A stretch of DNA of 10,938 nucleotides. Origin: Euperipatoides rowelli (Eukaryota > Onychophora > Udeonychophora > Euonychophora > Peripatopsidae). Below, piece by piece: positions 1 to 8,655 of the stretch. The translations under genes and the position numbers were made by a program. A model generated the notes under the pieces. That model was not told where the DNA came from. It saw only the letters and a list, made by a program, of their open reading frames with translations, and made no database searches. Each line of letters starts with the position of its first letter. Positions within the stretch are counted from its first letter, which is position 1. The stretch lies in NCBI GenBank assembly GCA_003024985.2, contig PXIH01S0003847.1; one strand, given 5' to 3'.

Positions 1-114
1 GCAGTGGATGAATGTCTGTTCCCATCTATTTCAAGCAAGGATGAACTTTGATTGATTGTCCTTATGATCACGTTCCTTTTAGCAGTGGATGAATGCCTGT
101 TCCCATCTATTTCA
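1..114. repeat. Direct repeat, two 33-bp copies with 81-bp period
   Basis: Positions 1-33 and 82-114 are identical except for one T/C difference at the sixteenth or so base; both begin GCAGTGGATGAATG and end CATCTATTTCA. The 48 bases between the copies do not repeat after the second one. The first copy starts exactly at the window edge, so further copies may lie to the left. This could be the edge of a minisatellite or a local duplication. No coding potential is evident. Confidence 0.85.
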
Positions 115-507
115 ATGGATTACGGATATTCCTTTCTAGGCTTAGTAAATGGTGGTCATGGCGAATGAAATTATTGAACATATTTTCTTACTTTCTTCTT
201 GGAGTAGTCATTTAAGCTTTTTCCAATGATGATTTTTTTTTAAATTAACTTTAGTATAAATCAGGAAATCTTTATGTTTCCCTTGTCCGTATTGTTCATT
301 AGGCACTTTTCTTTCTGGATATGGCCTCATGTTTACTTTCGGACTCGCAATTGGAACATTATTTGTTGTGTGTTACTTTCTATTTCTAGCCTTGTCTTTT
401 TTAGAAGATAATGTAATGTTCAGGATATACAAATACAAATAAATACAAATATGACGGACAACAACAGACCATAGTCCAGCAAGGTTGTCCCTGGTCCTAA
501 TCTAATA

Positions 508-555
508 TTTTTTTTTTTTTTTTATATAATTTTTTTTTATTTTTTTTTTATTTTT
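508..555 (+). repeat. T-homopolymer cluster
   Basis: Runs of 16, 9, 10 and 5 T are separated by only one to six other bases. This is low-complexity sequence. It could be the reverse complement of a retroposon poly-A tail or simple slippage. No target-site duplication was found to support insertion. Confidence 0.9.
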
Positions 556-641
556 ATATGTTTGCTGTTTATTGTTTCCTAATTGCGATGGAGGCAGGAT
601 GATTTTATTTGATGTTCTATTACACATTAGCGTATGGTGTT

Positions 642-710
642 ACAATTGGAACAATTAATCCGTGCTATAGCTGACATACACTGTAAATACAATCGGAACA
701 ATCTATCCGT
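642..710 (+). repeat. Short imperfect direct repeat, 22 bp, 47-bp period
   Basis: Positions 642-663 and 689-710 match at 19 of 22 bases and share the elements ACAAT, GGAACAAT and ATCCGT. A shorter relative, AATTGGAACATT, occurs at 349-360. The three copies suggest an old repeat family or a local duplication inside the T-rich stretch. No function is apparent. Confidence 0.7.
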
Positions 711-971
711 TTTGTGTTTTATTAACTTTTTTTTTATTCCAATCAACCTTAAATTTTGTAAATGTTCCCTATATCCATTTGGCTAAGGGCTCATATGTCT
801 TAAATTTGATCATTATTGTATATATTGTATATTTTGTTGTTATGATAATAAACCCAGTATAATAATTTGTTATAATGGACGACCATTTGGAAAAGGCCAA
901 TCATGCTTAAGATGTGAGATATAACATCCAATGAAAATTCAATAAATGAAGCTTAAAGGATCACATAGGTT

Positions 972-973
972 NN
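972..973. other. Ambiguous bases (NN)
   Basis: Two unresolved bases are present in the assembly here. Single N bases also occur at 6906 (inside the tetranucleotide array) and 10891. They show that the window comes from a draft assembly, and any frame reading across them is unreliable. Confidence 1.
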
Positions 974-992
974 GTCTCACAATGTGTGTCTG

Positions 993-1118
993 TTGCATAA
1001 AAACAGATAGTTTTCCATAGAGCATGCTCACTGCTGCAATCAGACCTGTGCTATTAAAAAATGGAAAGCCATCTGTTGTCATTATCCGTAATTATTGGAA
1101 AATCCAATTTTTATGCAA
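993..1118. repeat. Fold-back repeat with two alternative pairings
   Basis: The left arm 993-1016, starting TTGCATAAAAA, is the imperfect reverse complement of 1097-1118, ending TTTTTATGCAA, with an indel of two bases. The same left segment, 1002-1018, also pairs with 1061-1077 at 15 of 17 bases, giving a hairpin of about 76 bases. One arm having two partners suggests a duplicated inverted repeat in an old fold-back element. No target-site duplication is clear. A structured RNA is possible but unproven. Confidence 0.6.
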
Positions 1119-1174
1119 ACCTATCATTTGCTCTCCATTTGTTAGCCATTAAACCAATCATACCTTAGATTTGC

Positions 1175-1188
1175 TAAGTAGAGGGCAG
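1175..1188 (+). promoter_or_regulatory. CTCF-like motif (candidate)
   Basis: TAAGTAGAGGGCAG matches 12 of 14 positions of the bilaterian CTCF core (CCASYAGRKGGCRS), missing the two leading C bases. The core AGAGGGCAG is intact. A 14-base match can occur by chance, and no partner site or gene is close by, so this is only a candidate insulator site. Confidence 0.25.
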
Positions 1189-1497
1189 CACAGTGTTGTT
1201 TTTGTCCCAATTGATTTAGTTTACAAACATCGTATTTGAAAATGGATTTTTGTAAATCAGTAAATAAAGTAAAAATAAAATATTTTACGCAATACTAGAC
1301 GTTTATTGGAATTCATTTTGATATGTAAAGCTAAAAACCATAACAACTGTTATAAATAATACAAGGAATATGATTGGTTATTGTATAGAACAATTCCATT
1401 GGTTAATAGACATAATTCCTGTAGAAAACTAGGGACTATTTTATACACACATCTCCAATCATAAGATTGATTAAAATAAAAGTATCTAAAAGAGGGC

Positions 1498-1780
1498 GGA
1501 AACTTGTGTAACCTTGTCCCATTTTACTGCGTTTTTAACATCTGTGCATCAATTTCAGTCATTTACGCTATTTTGGCCGGAAATAGCTCAAAATTATCAA
1601 AATCGATCCAAAAAGGATTATTTCACCTCTAGATTATCCTAGAGTTAGAGCATAGTGGGTTTAATACGTCGTAGGAGATAGGGTTCAGGGTATGGGTAAG
1701 GTTAGGGCTATAAATTTAAAAACAAGGACTGCTATCAATATGGTAAATGGGACATGGTTAAACCGATTACACCTGTTTCC
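1498..1780. mobile_element. Fold-back (MITE-like) element A
   Basis: Ends 1498-1527 and 1743-1780 are imperfect inverted repeats. The outer parts GGAAAC..GTGTAA and the inner parts TGTCCCATTT pair, with an eight-base length difference between the arms. The 283-bp body has no coding sequence. Its interior from about 1591 to 1712 resembles the interior of element B at 2824-2909. No target-site duplication was recognised, so the exact ends and the superfamily are unknown. The presence of inverted ends is seen directly; mobility is inferred. Confidence 0.55.
1613..1712 (+). repeat. Shared repeat core, copy 1
   Basis: The segment ATTATTTCACCTCTAGATTA and the later part TAAGGTTAGG plus CTATA recur in copy 2 at 2848-2909. 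Copy 1 has about 39 extra bases between the two conserved parts (about 1643-1681). The GGTTAGGG-rich half recalls degenerate telomere-like repeats but is not a tandem array. Confidence 0.85.
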
Positions 1781-2777
1781 AGGTGCTTGTGATTAAAATG
1801 CATCAGAGTCTTATTCCGTAAAAGTATAACAAGTCTTGAATTTATCGGAAAAACAAAAAAACAACAAGAAACAGGAAATAAAACTCTTTAAAATAAAAGA
1901 ATTCAATTCCTTCTGCAGGAAATATCTAAACATTTTCACTTTTAATATTTTTTTTTGAATGATTTTAATTTATGCAACAGAAGAGAAGAAAAAAATCTCA
2001 AATCATTTGATTAGTCAATATTATTTTAAATAAATTAATTCTGTAATCAAATGCCTAAATTATAAAAATATATATATAGATATATATTAATCAATATTCT
2101 TTTAAATGAGTTTATATACATTCAACACAAATAATTTTAATAAATGTTTTTTTTTTTAAATCAAAAATCTATTTTTTATTTTTTGTTGTTTGTTTCTTCA
2201 ATTCACAAAAAAATAATAATAAGCGCTAGCTTTTATTATTATTATTACATTTTTCAATTTTTTTTCTGTTAATACGTGTAGGAGGAAGAAACTTACAAAA
2301 GCATCCAGATTTTGAATCTACAACAATATAATTTGATTGAATAAATTTATTTTCTGCAATATGAAACTTACATTTATTCAATTTCATATAAAAATTATTA
2401 AATCCAATTTTTTTATTCTTGAAATTTCAATTCTTTTATATTATCAAGGAAGCTAATACATTCTGTCTGCAGCATCTGAAAAAAAATGCTTCACAAAATA
2501 CTTAAAATATGCAAATAAATGCCTTTAATATCATATCATTATTATGAAAATATATATTGCAAATTTAAAAGTATAATAAAATAAAGACGATTCTTATTCA
2601 ATAAGAAAATAATGCAATAGAACTCGAGCATGTAGGGAGAGAACAAATTTTACGTCAAAACATTATTAAGAAATGAGTTAACAATATCTAAATTCTCAGA
2701 ACAGATATTCCTCCTATTATATAACATAACAGTCTAAGGTGACAAATAAGGCAATCTCATAATATTCCCGAACAGGT
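1781..2777. other. Gene-free, very AT-rich stretch
   Basis: No coding sequence is evident. It holds an alternating TA tract near 2066-2090, A and T runs, and small hairpins such as ATATGAAA/TTTCATAT at 2359-2366 and 2382-2389. Nothing here suggests an RNA gene or a conserved regulatory block. Confidence 0.6.
2212..2243. repeat. Microsatellite hairpin (AAT)n/(TTA)n
   Basis: AATAATAATAA at 2212-2222 is the exact reverse complement of TTATTATTATT at 2233-2243, separated by a 10-base loop containing GCGCTAGC. It is a perfect 11-bp stem made of opposed trinucleotide repeats, probably of slippage or inversion origin. Confidence 0.8.
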
Positions 2778-3022
2778 CAGATTCTATTATCTGCCCACCA
2801 ATATGGTTGATGGTAGTAAGTTGAAATTATCTAGATCGGTGCTCAGTAAAAGATTATTTCACCTCTAGATTATTCTAGGTTTCAGGGCTATGGTAAGGTT
2901 AGGACTATACAGAAAATAAATTAAATCGGTGAGAAAAAAACAGTAATTCCATACGCCAATACGTTTTAGTTGTCGTGCAATTCCTAATGTTACTTATGTT
3001 TGTGGGCAGATAATGGAATCTG
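2778..3022. mobile_element. Fold-back (MITE-like) element B, 245 bp
   Basis: The ends 2778-2798 and 3002-3022 are 21-bp terminal inverted repeats with one mismatch (starting CAGATTC, ending in the complement of CTGCCCAC). The interior has no coding capacity and carries copy 2 of the core shared with element A. Small size, good inverted ends and lack of genes fit a non-autonomous DNA transposon. The flanks, AACAGGT on the left and GCTCCC on the right, show no clear target-site duplication, so the superfamily cannot be named. Confidence 0.7.
2848..2909 (+). repeat. Shared repeat core, copy 2
   Basis: This matches 1613-1642 and 1682-1712 with few differences, joined directly without the roughly 39 bases present in copy 1. 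Weaker similarity continues leftward (AAATTATC..ATCG at 2824-2838 and 1591-1606). Confidence 0.85.
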
Positions 3023-4260
3023 GCTCCCTAATCAATTTTTTTTAGGATTCTGTCTTTATGAACTATAAAATTATCCTATTTGAAGAAAAATTTTCACATG
3101 CAAGAAAATATATTTTTGTTCGCTTTATGACCCAGTTCTAATAACTGTTACTCTTCCTTATTAGCAAATTAATGATTAAATATTTCCTCATATTAATACT
3201 TTTTTTAAAAACTTCCAAAACAGCATAACAATTAAAAATATACTATCTTGCTTTTTTTTTTTTTTTTTTGATATATTGGAACAATGTATTTATAATGGAG
3301 AAACAAATTATAACGAGCGTAGATCCAATAATTTCTGGATCTTCTAAATCTGTCCAGATGAATGGATTAGCGTTACATGATCAAAAATGAGTGCAAAACT
3401 TTTACTTAACTAATATTTCATCTCAAATTACAGTAATAATGTTTTGTTTTGTTTTTTGTTTTTTTTTTGTAATCCTCTCTTTTTATCAATGTGCTATAGA
3501 CTAGATGTTGTTACCTGCTATTATTTTATAGGATTTTGAATATACAATGTGGTGTCTTTAATGGCAGCCTTTATTATTCTCATAATAAGTATATTTTCTA
3601 TATGTTATATGTTATTTATTATTTCATTATTTTCTTTGATAATTATATTCCGGAGTTGTGATTTTAAGATTTCGATACTACTAGGCAGTGGACTAGTTAT
3701 GGGTTTTTTTTATTTCAAAAGATTTTACCAAGGCGTTTAATTCATTTACTTTTTTAGGCCTTCCAAGATTGTTCAGGATCTTCCAGTCCTAATTCTTGCA
3801 ACTTGTTGGATCTAACTTTCTTTTTAATTTTATATCTTTTCTTTTACAAAGACCAATCATTTGTTTTTATTGAACGTTTCATTTCATTGGACATTTGTAT
3901 GGACTGTTTAACTCCCATTTGATGCTTGTTCTACGCTAAAATTGAATACGATCTCTGTTCTTTGTTTAACAAGTTACGTTTCAAATCATCATGTTGAGTG
4001 CAATCCTGAATGCCTAAATTAAAGAATAATGGTGATGTTAATAATAATCTTTTCAATTGTCTATGCTGCAGCATAAGGGATTGTATCTGGTCTATTGATG
4101 GGCTATCCACGCTGGTCTACTCAGTTTAAGACTTAGACATTGGTCTTAGCAGGATTGATTAGGACCTTTGGTAACTTTTGGAACATTTTGATTTAGCCAT
4201 TATTTTTTTTTCTCTTCATTATTTATGTACTGTACATATTTGTTTAATTATTTGAATCAA
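3023..4260. other. Gene-free T-rich stretch
   Basis: T runs lie at 3252-3269 and within a GTTTT-type tract near 3440-3470. A 63-codon hydrophobic frame at 3549-3740 and a 54-codon open stretch at 3758-3919 after a TTTTTTAG sequence are both explained by T-rich composition; neither resembles a known family. A perfect 15-base palindrome, TATGTACTGTACATA, lies at 4224-4238. No gene is called. Confidence 0.55.
3252..3269 (+). repeat. Poly-T run (18 T)
   Basis: Uninterrupted run of 18 T. It could mark the tail of a minus-strand retroposon, but the sequence on its right shows no recognisable SINE or LINE end. Confidence 0.9.
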
Positions 4261-4270
4261 CACTCTGTAA

Positions 4271-4306
4271 AAAAGGACCACATTCTTTCAAGGGCTAGGT
4301 CCTTTT
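4271..4306. repeat. Perfect 9-bp hairpin, AAAAGGACC/GGTCCTTTT
   Basis: Arms 4271-4279 and 4298-4306 are exact reverse complements around an 18-base loop. It resembles a bacterial-type terminator only superficially; in an animal context it could be part of a 3'-UTR or a repeat end. No adjacent gene is recognised. Confidence 0.6.
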
Positions 4307-5040
4307 ATAAATTTCAGATCATATTTTGTACATTTATTTTATAATTTTCTTTTTTTTTTAATAACAAAACCATAATAATAATAATGTTGGTTTGATCAAA
4401 CACATTTGTAATGATGGTGGGGACTTTAAACCTAATCATGTGATTTGTAAATTTTGTATAATATTCTCATTAGTAAATTTGTTCATTCTATTATTTATTC
4501 AACAATCAAGATATTTTCATTGTCTGTTGGTGCAATATTATTGATTCTATGTTTTCTTCTGATCTGAAAATTTGATAAGATACCCTCAATCATCATTATC
4601 TTGGGATTTCAGTTGGTTAGAATAGTATCCTGAAATCAAGGGATTGTTTTCTATAGAAAGGTGATTGTTGTTGGTGATGTGATGTGAAATCCTTGGTAGT
4701 TTGCAATTATGGACAGAAGAGGGAGCTATAGCTATCATTATTATTAGTGATGTATGCTCCATAATCTGTCTTTTCTGGTGATTACTGGGAGTCATGACTT
4801 TGTTGTCAAATGACTATATGAACTTACCAGTTTCTAATAAACATATCTATGGATGAGTGGAGTAAGGGACCTGGTTTTTAAATTGTCTCTTAATATCAAC
4901 ATTTTTTTTCTTTCAATCATAGTACACCAATCAAACTGTTTAAAGGTCTATATCCTTACAGGCTAACATTTAATAAATGTAACCCATTGTATTGATACAG
5001 TAGCTTTGTATCTACAGATATAAAGTAATAATTTACATCA
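4307..5040. other. Gene-free stretch
   Basis: Nothing recognisable is present apart from short palindromes such as ACATTTAATAAATGT at 4966-4980. A 69-codon minus-strand frame at 4586-4795 has no family-like motif and is treated as chance. Confidence 0.55.
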
Positions 5041-5202
5041 TTAATCAGATAATAGTAATATATGACAATAATGTAAGAATGTTTTTATTAAATGGAGAAA
5101 ATGAACTCCACAAACACGTGAAACTTTCACATTACCATTTCAACTTAATTAATACGGTAAAAATTAATTATATGAAGACATATATTACTATTATCTGATT
5201 TA
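5041..5202. mobile_element. MITE with 21-bp perfect inverted ends and TTA target duplication
   Basis: Positions 5044-5064 (starting ATCAGATAATAG) are the exact reverse complement of 5179-5199. The trinucleotide TTA occurs immediately outside both ends, at 5041-5043 and 5200-5202. The whole element is 156 bp between the duplications and has no coding sequence. A 3-bp TWA duplication is known for PIF/Harbinger elements and their MITEs, so a Harbinger-type origin is the natural reading. The ends do not start with the G-rich bases often seen there, and in AT-rich DNA a TTA match can be chance. The perfect arms suggest a young insertion. Confidence 0.6.
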
Positions 5203-5424
5203 AGTAACCTTTAGAATGACGCTGTGGAGCCCTGAAGATCAAGAGATCGCAGTTTAATAATCAATGAATTAGGGAATCGACTGACCATTACATGAATTCC
5301 AATTTAATGTACTACTATCTAGATATATAGTAATATGATCCAATATTATTCTATGACTATATTTTAAGTTATAGTTGAGAAGATTAAAATCTGCATTCAA
5401 TCATTACATCATAGTATTTTAAAT

Positions 5425-5551
5425 AACATTTTATTATTTATACTTGATCACGATCTTTAATCACATGATTAACAGGTTGCCATACATGTGATGGTAATGT
5501 TTATTTGACTTATCTTGCAATCTCTAACGTGATCTTCAATAAAATTTTGTT
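5425..5551. repeat. Imperfect inverted repeat
   Basis: About 28 bases at 5425-5452 and 26 bases at 5526-5551 are reverse complements with gaps, sharing AACA, TTTTATT and GATCACG blocks. This may be an old fold-back element; the ends are not sharp. Confidence 0.35.
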
Positions 5552-6046
5552 TTCTTTACATTCCAACTTCTGTACTTTAAAAAAAGACCAACATCGCTTT
5601 TCCACTATTTAAAAACAAAAGCCCAGATGTAGATTATACTGGTCAGCCATAGGAAAATATATTGTCCCGTATGTGTTCAAGAAAAAAAAAAATACCCTTT
5701 GGACTTTTTCAATGCAGCCTATAATTGATTTCCATGTTTCTTAAAACAATATGAAAATAAGCTGGACCATAATGGTAATACCTAAGACAATCAGTAAATC
5801 CGTGGTCCAGGAGAAAAGGTGGTTGTTTTCTGATAGTCAGATATATTGAAACAATATCTTAAAAGAATTAAACGATAAAAAGGTAATTTATTACTTATTG
5901 AATAATTTATTAATCTTGTAAGTTTAAAAAATTTATTTAATTACATTTTGTATAATTTAGTAAATTTATTTTAATCCTTTAAAATATTATTAGACTTAAA
6001 CTAAGTTAATTATAAAATTAAGCTGTATAAATAATTAATCATTTTT

Positions 6047-6057
6047 GGGGGAGGGGG
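6047..6057 (+). repeat. G-run pair GGGGGAGGGGG
   Basis: Two runs of five G sit in otherwise AT-rich DNA, enclosed by a 7-bp inverted repeat TAATCAT (6036-6042) and ATGATTA (6060-6066). The G-rich loop could form a two-tier quadruplex, but two runs alone are weak evidence. Confidence 0.7.
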
Positions 6058-6769
6058 AGATGATTAAACAAAACAATTTTCACTTGATTGTGCCTGGATA
6101 ACATCACTATGCTCTTATTCTTTTCACTCATAGGGAGAGAAAGGCAGAAGATAAAATCTAAGAGAACAAATTTTCTAATCATATCAAGGTTAATAATTTG
6201 TATTTGTTAATACAAAAAAAAACAATCAAAGCCGGCATTACAGATTCTATATTCCTTTAGAAAATTCATTTTCTAACAAAACTAATCCATAATATCTCAA
6301 GTATATTGAACAAAAAAAATGTGAATTAACAAACAAAGTTTTCTGTCAACCAAATGACAAGAACAAATAGTGTTTAGAGACTAAAGGGCAAAGAGAGAAA
6401 GAGAGAGAATCCATACAAAGAAGAGGACTCATTAGGTTCACAGAGTCATTTATCATTAAATACAAACAGCTTAGATATATCAACAAGTTTAAAACAAGTA
6501 AACATCTTGGGTTTAAAACTGAAATAAATTTGATAGCATCAAATTAAAATTTTAAAAAATATTTAAAGAGTGATGACAGATTCAGGAGGGGAAAGCAATT
6601 TGAACGATGATAAATTGTGTGTTCAACTTGATAGATTATGTGATTAACTCGAGTAATAATGCATAAGATTTTTTTATTTTAAATGTGGAGAAATTTTTTA
6701 AAAATTAACATATTTGGATATGAATTTTAATTTAACATTCCGTCTTCTTAACCTGACCCTTCTATTATT

Positions 6770-6781
6770 CCCCCCCCCCCC
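6770..6781 (+). repeat. Poly-C run (12 C)
   Basis: Twelve consecutive C in AT-rich surroundings, about 100 bases before the tetranucleotide array. Run length is likely polymorphic and prone to sequencing error. Confidence 0.95.
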
Positions 6782-6869
6782 ATCCATAGAAATTTGAAAA
6801 GATGTGCATTAAAACAAACTACAGTAAATCAAATGAAATGAATCAATTCAAAGTGAATAAGCTTTAGTT

Positions 6870-7860
6870 AGATCAATCAAATCAATAAATTATGCAATCC
6901 ATCAANACATACATCAATAATAAACTAACATCAATCTATCTACCCATTCAATGATCCATCATCAATCCATCAATCAAACCCTCTATCCCTCAAACCTCAT
7001 TCATTAACCCTTCCATCCATTTGTCCATCAATCCATCCAATCATATGCTGATATATTACTCCATCAAACCAACCATCTATCAATTAATTATAGTTCCATC
7101 TCTTCACATTCTTCAATCCATCCATCATTCTTTCCATTAACCCATTCATTCAATTATTCTTTCAACGTTCATATATCCATCCTTTATTCATAAATCAATT
7201 AATCAATTAACCCATCAATTCATTCATCCATTTGTCAATAAATATAAAATCCATCCAAAAATAAATCTTTGTATTCCCCTATCAGCCATCATCAATGCAT
7301 TCATTCATAATCCAACCATTAACCCATTCATCTATCAATCCATCATCAATTTTTTGGTTTATCCATCCATCCATTGATTCATCTAACCATCAATCCAACC
7401 ATCAATCCATTCATCAATCTAACCTTCTATCAAACCATTCATCAGTCTATCCATCAATTCATCATCAATAAATCCACCCAACCATTATTTTATTCATAAA
7501 TCTATTAATCCATCCATCAACCCATCTTTCCTTCCATCCATAAAATGATCAATTAATCCATTCATCACTTAGTCAACCATTCTTCTATCAATCGATTTAC
7601 TCATCAATCTATCCATCAAGTCCATAATGAACCAATCAATCAATCCATTCACCTATTAAGTTCTTTCATCCACCATCTCATTCTTCCATCAATGCTGATG
7701 GATGGGTTGATCAATGCTTCCATCAATCAACCCATCCATCAGTCCATCAGTCCCATCCATCAGTCCCATTCAACAATCTGTCCAATCATCAAGTTCCTAG
7801 TTCATTTATATCTATCAATCTATACATCCATGAACCATTAATCTGTAAATCTATATAACC
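6870..7860 (+). repeat. Degenerate CCAT/CAAT tetranucleotide array, about 1 kb
   Basis: The stretch is built from units such as CCAT, CAAT, CATT and TCAT, giving endless variants of ATCCATCAATCC. G is nearly absent on the + strand, so the strands are strongly asymmetric. The units are mixed and mutated, with no long pure run, so this is an old array or one in which several related tetranucleotides expanded. One N lies at 6906. A local flip is at 7695-7742, and a higher-order repeat of CATCAGTCC units is at 7737-7769. No coding role is evident; the 70-codon minus-strand frame at its right end is repeat-derived. Confidence 0.9.
7695..7742. repeat. Perfect 17-bp inverted repeat inside the array
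   Basis: Positions 7695-7711 (CTGATGGATGGGTTGAT) are the exact reverse complement of 7726-7742, with a 14-base loop. This is the one clear place where the array's strand polarity is reversed, so GATGG units appear on the + strand. It can extrude as a cruciform or hairpin. Confidence 0.9.
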
Positions 7861-7895
7861 ATTGGCATAAAGCAATAACAACTGTACTTTTGATG

Positions 7896-7982
7896 CAGTA
7901 GTGGTAGTAGCATTATTAGTAGCAGCAGTAAGAAGAGTATCAGCAGTAGGAGTAACAGAGTAAGTAGTAGTAGTAGTAGTAG
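7896..7982 (+). repeat. AGT/AGC trinucleotide microsatellite
   Basis: Interrupted AGT, AGC, AGG and GTA units end in a pure AGT run of six units at 7963-7980. Remnants recur near 8104-8130. The Thr-rich frame on the minus strand is a by-product. It lies about 35 bases after the end of the tetranucleotide array. Confidence 0.9.
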
Positions 7983-8583
7983 AATTGCTAGGATGTGGCA
8001 AGAATAATATGACTGGCAGTACTCAGTATTTCTATTTATACCATACAGTGTTGCATTACTTGGTTGAAAACAATTAAAAATTGGGTGGAGTTAAGTGGGC
8101 GAGAAGCAGTGGCTTTGGTAGCAGTAGTATAAGACACAGGCTAAATAGATGTAAAAAGTGAAACTATAATTTTAAAACCCAAGCAAATACAGCATTATCA
8201 AAAATAAGAAAAAATTACCCAAAAATTCAACATTTCTGATGAGTGTTACTCAATATAATAGAATGCAAAGAGATATTAATATTTAACAATAACAGCAGAA
8301 TTTTAAAAATTAAAAACCCAATGACCTTCAAAAAAAAAGAAGATTAGGGAACAGTAGAAAAAGGCAAAATATGAAAAATGAAAGATGAACTGAGGAGTGG
8401 AGAAATAGCTAAAAATAGATATTAGTATTTAATATTTTAATTATTATATTTTTTTGTATATATAGACAAGAGAAAAAAACAACTACCTGCATGTTAATGT
8501 GATGAACAGAATTCCAGAATTTAATTTAATTTGAAAAAAAAAATCAAATGTAAATTAGGAAGACAAAATTACTAGTGAGTTAT
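7983..8583. other. Gene-free A-rich stretch
   Basis: The + strand is A-rich with scattered AGT/AGC remnants near 8104-8130. No frame, inverted ends or RNA signature was recognised. Confidence 0.5.
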
Positions 8584-8655
8584 GAATTCTGCTGTCCTCT
8601 AGATTGTGAATTCTGCTGTCCTCTAGATTGTGAATTCTGATGTCCTCTAGATTGT
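8584..8655. repeat. 24-bp tandem repeat, three copies
   Basis: Copies at 8584-8607, 8608-8631 and 8632-8655 start GAATTCTG and end CTCTAGATTGT; only the base at 8640 differs (A instead of C). The unit is a multiple of three, and on the minus strand it reads as three Q/S/R/G/N-rich octapeptides (QSRGQQNS type) followed by a stop at the left edge. Near-identity of copies points to recent duplication. It could be the end of a low-complexity coding exon, but no gene context supports this. Confidence 0.95.

Larger units (their letters stand above)
115..960. other. Gene-free T-rich stretch, possibly 3'-UTR-like or retroelement-tail-like
   Basis: No open reading frame of note is present on either strand. 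The + strand is T-rich, with long T runs near 508-555, and has an AATAAA-type hexamer near 847-852 after a TGTATAT-rich stretch. That look is common in untranslated 3' ends and in old non-LTR retroelement tails, but no reverse-transcriptase sequence or tail duplication is visible, so the origin is unknown. Confidence 0.4.
5203..6869. other. Gene-free AT-rich stretch
   Basis: No coding frame is seen. The part at 5880-6035 is almost pure A and T. Small perfect hairpins occur at 6197-6216 (TTTGTATT/AATACAAA) and 6258-6275 (TAGAAAAT/ATTTTCTA), and CTGGACCA pairs with TGGTCCAG around 5762-5812. A purine-rich GAGA tract lies near 6391-6408. None points to a named element. Confidence 0.55.

Noticed and set aside
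779-790. tRNA/SINE A-box-like TGGCTAAGGG
   Set aside because: No matching B box (GGTTCGANNCC) or cloverleaf is found downstream, so no Pol III gene or SINE is supported.
1681-1712. Telomeric repeat tract (GGTTAGGG-like)
   Set aside because: Only one or two imperfect units are present and they belong to the shared mobile-element core, not to a tandem array.
3549-3740. 63-codon hydrophobic + strand open frame
   Set aside because: T-rich DNA yields Phe/Ile/Leu strings by chance; no family motif, no neighbouring exon, and no translation context stands out.
3758-3922. Open stretch of 54 codons after a good splice-acceptor-like TTTTTTAG
   Set aside because: The translated peptide resembles nothing I recognise, alternative frames are similarly plausible, and no donor or partner exon is evident.
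4586-4795. 69-codon minus-strand open frame
   Set aside because: No recognisable motif; its length is expected by chance in a window of this size.
6870-7860. CRISPR-like array
   Set aside because: There are no constant repeats separated by unique spacers, only degenerate four-base units in an animal-like genome.
7789-8001. 70-codon minus-strand frame with a threonine run
   Set aside because: The threonine and alanine runs come directly from the AGT/AGC microsatellite and the rest from the tetranucleotide array.
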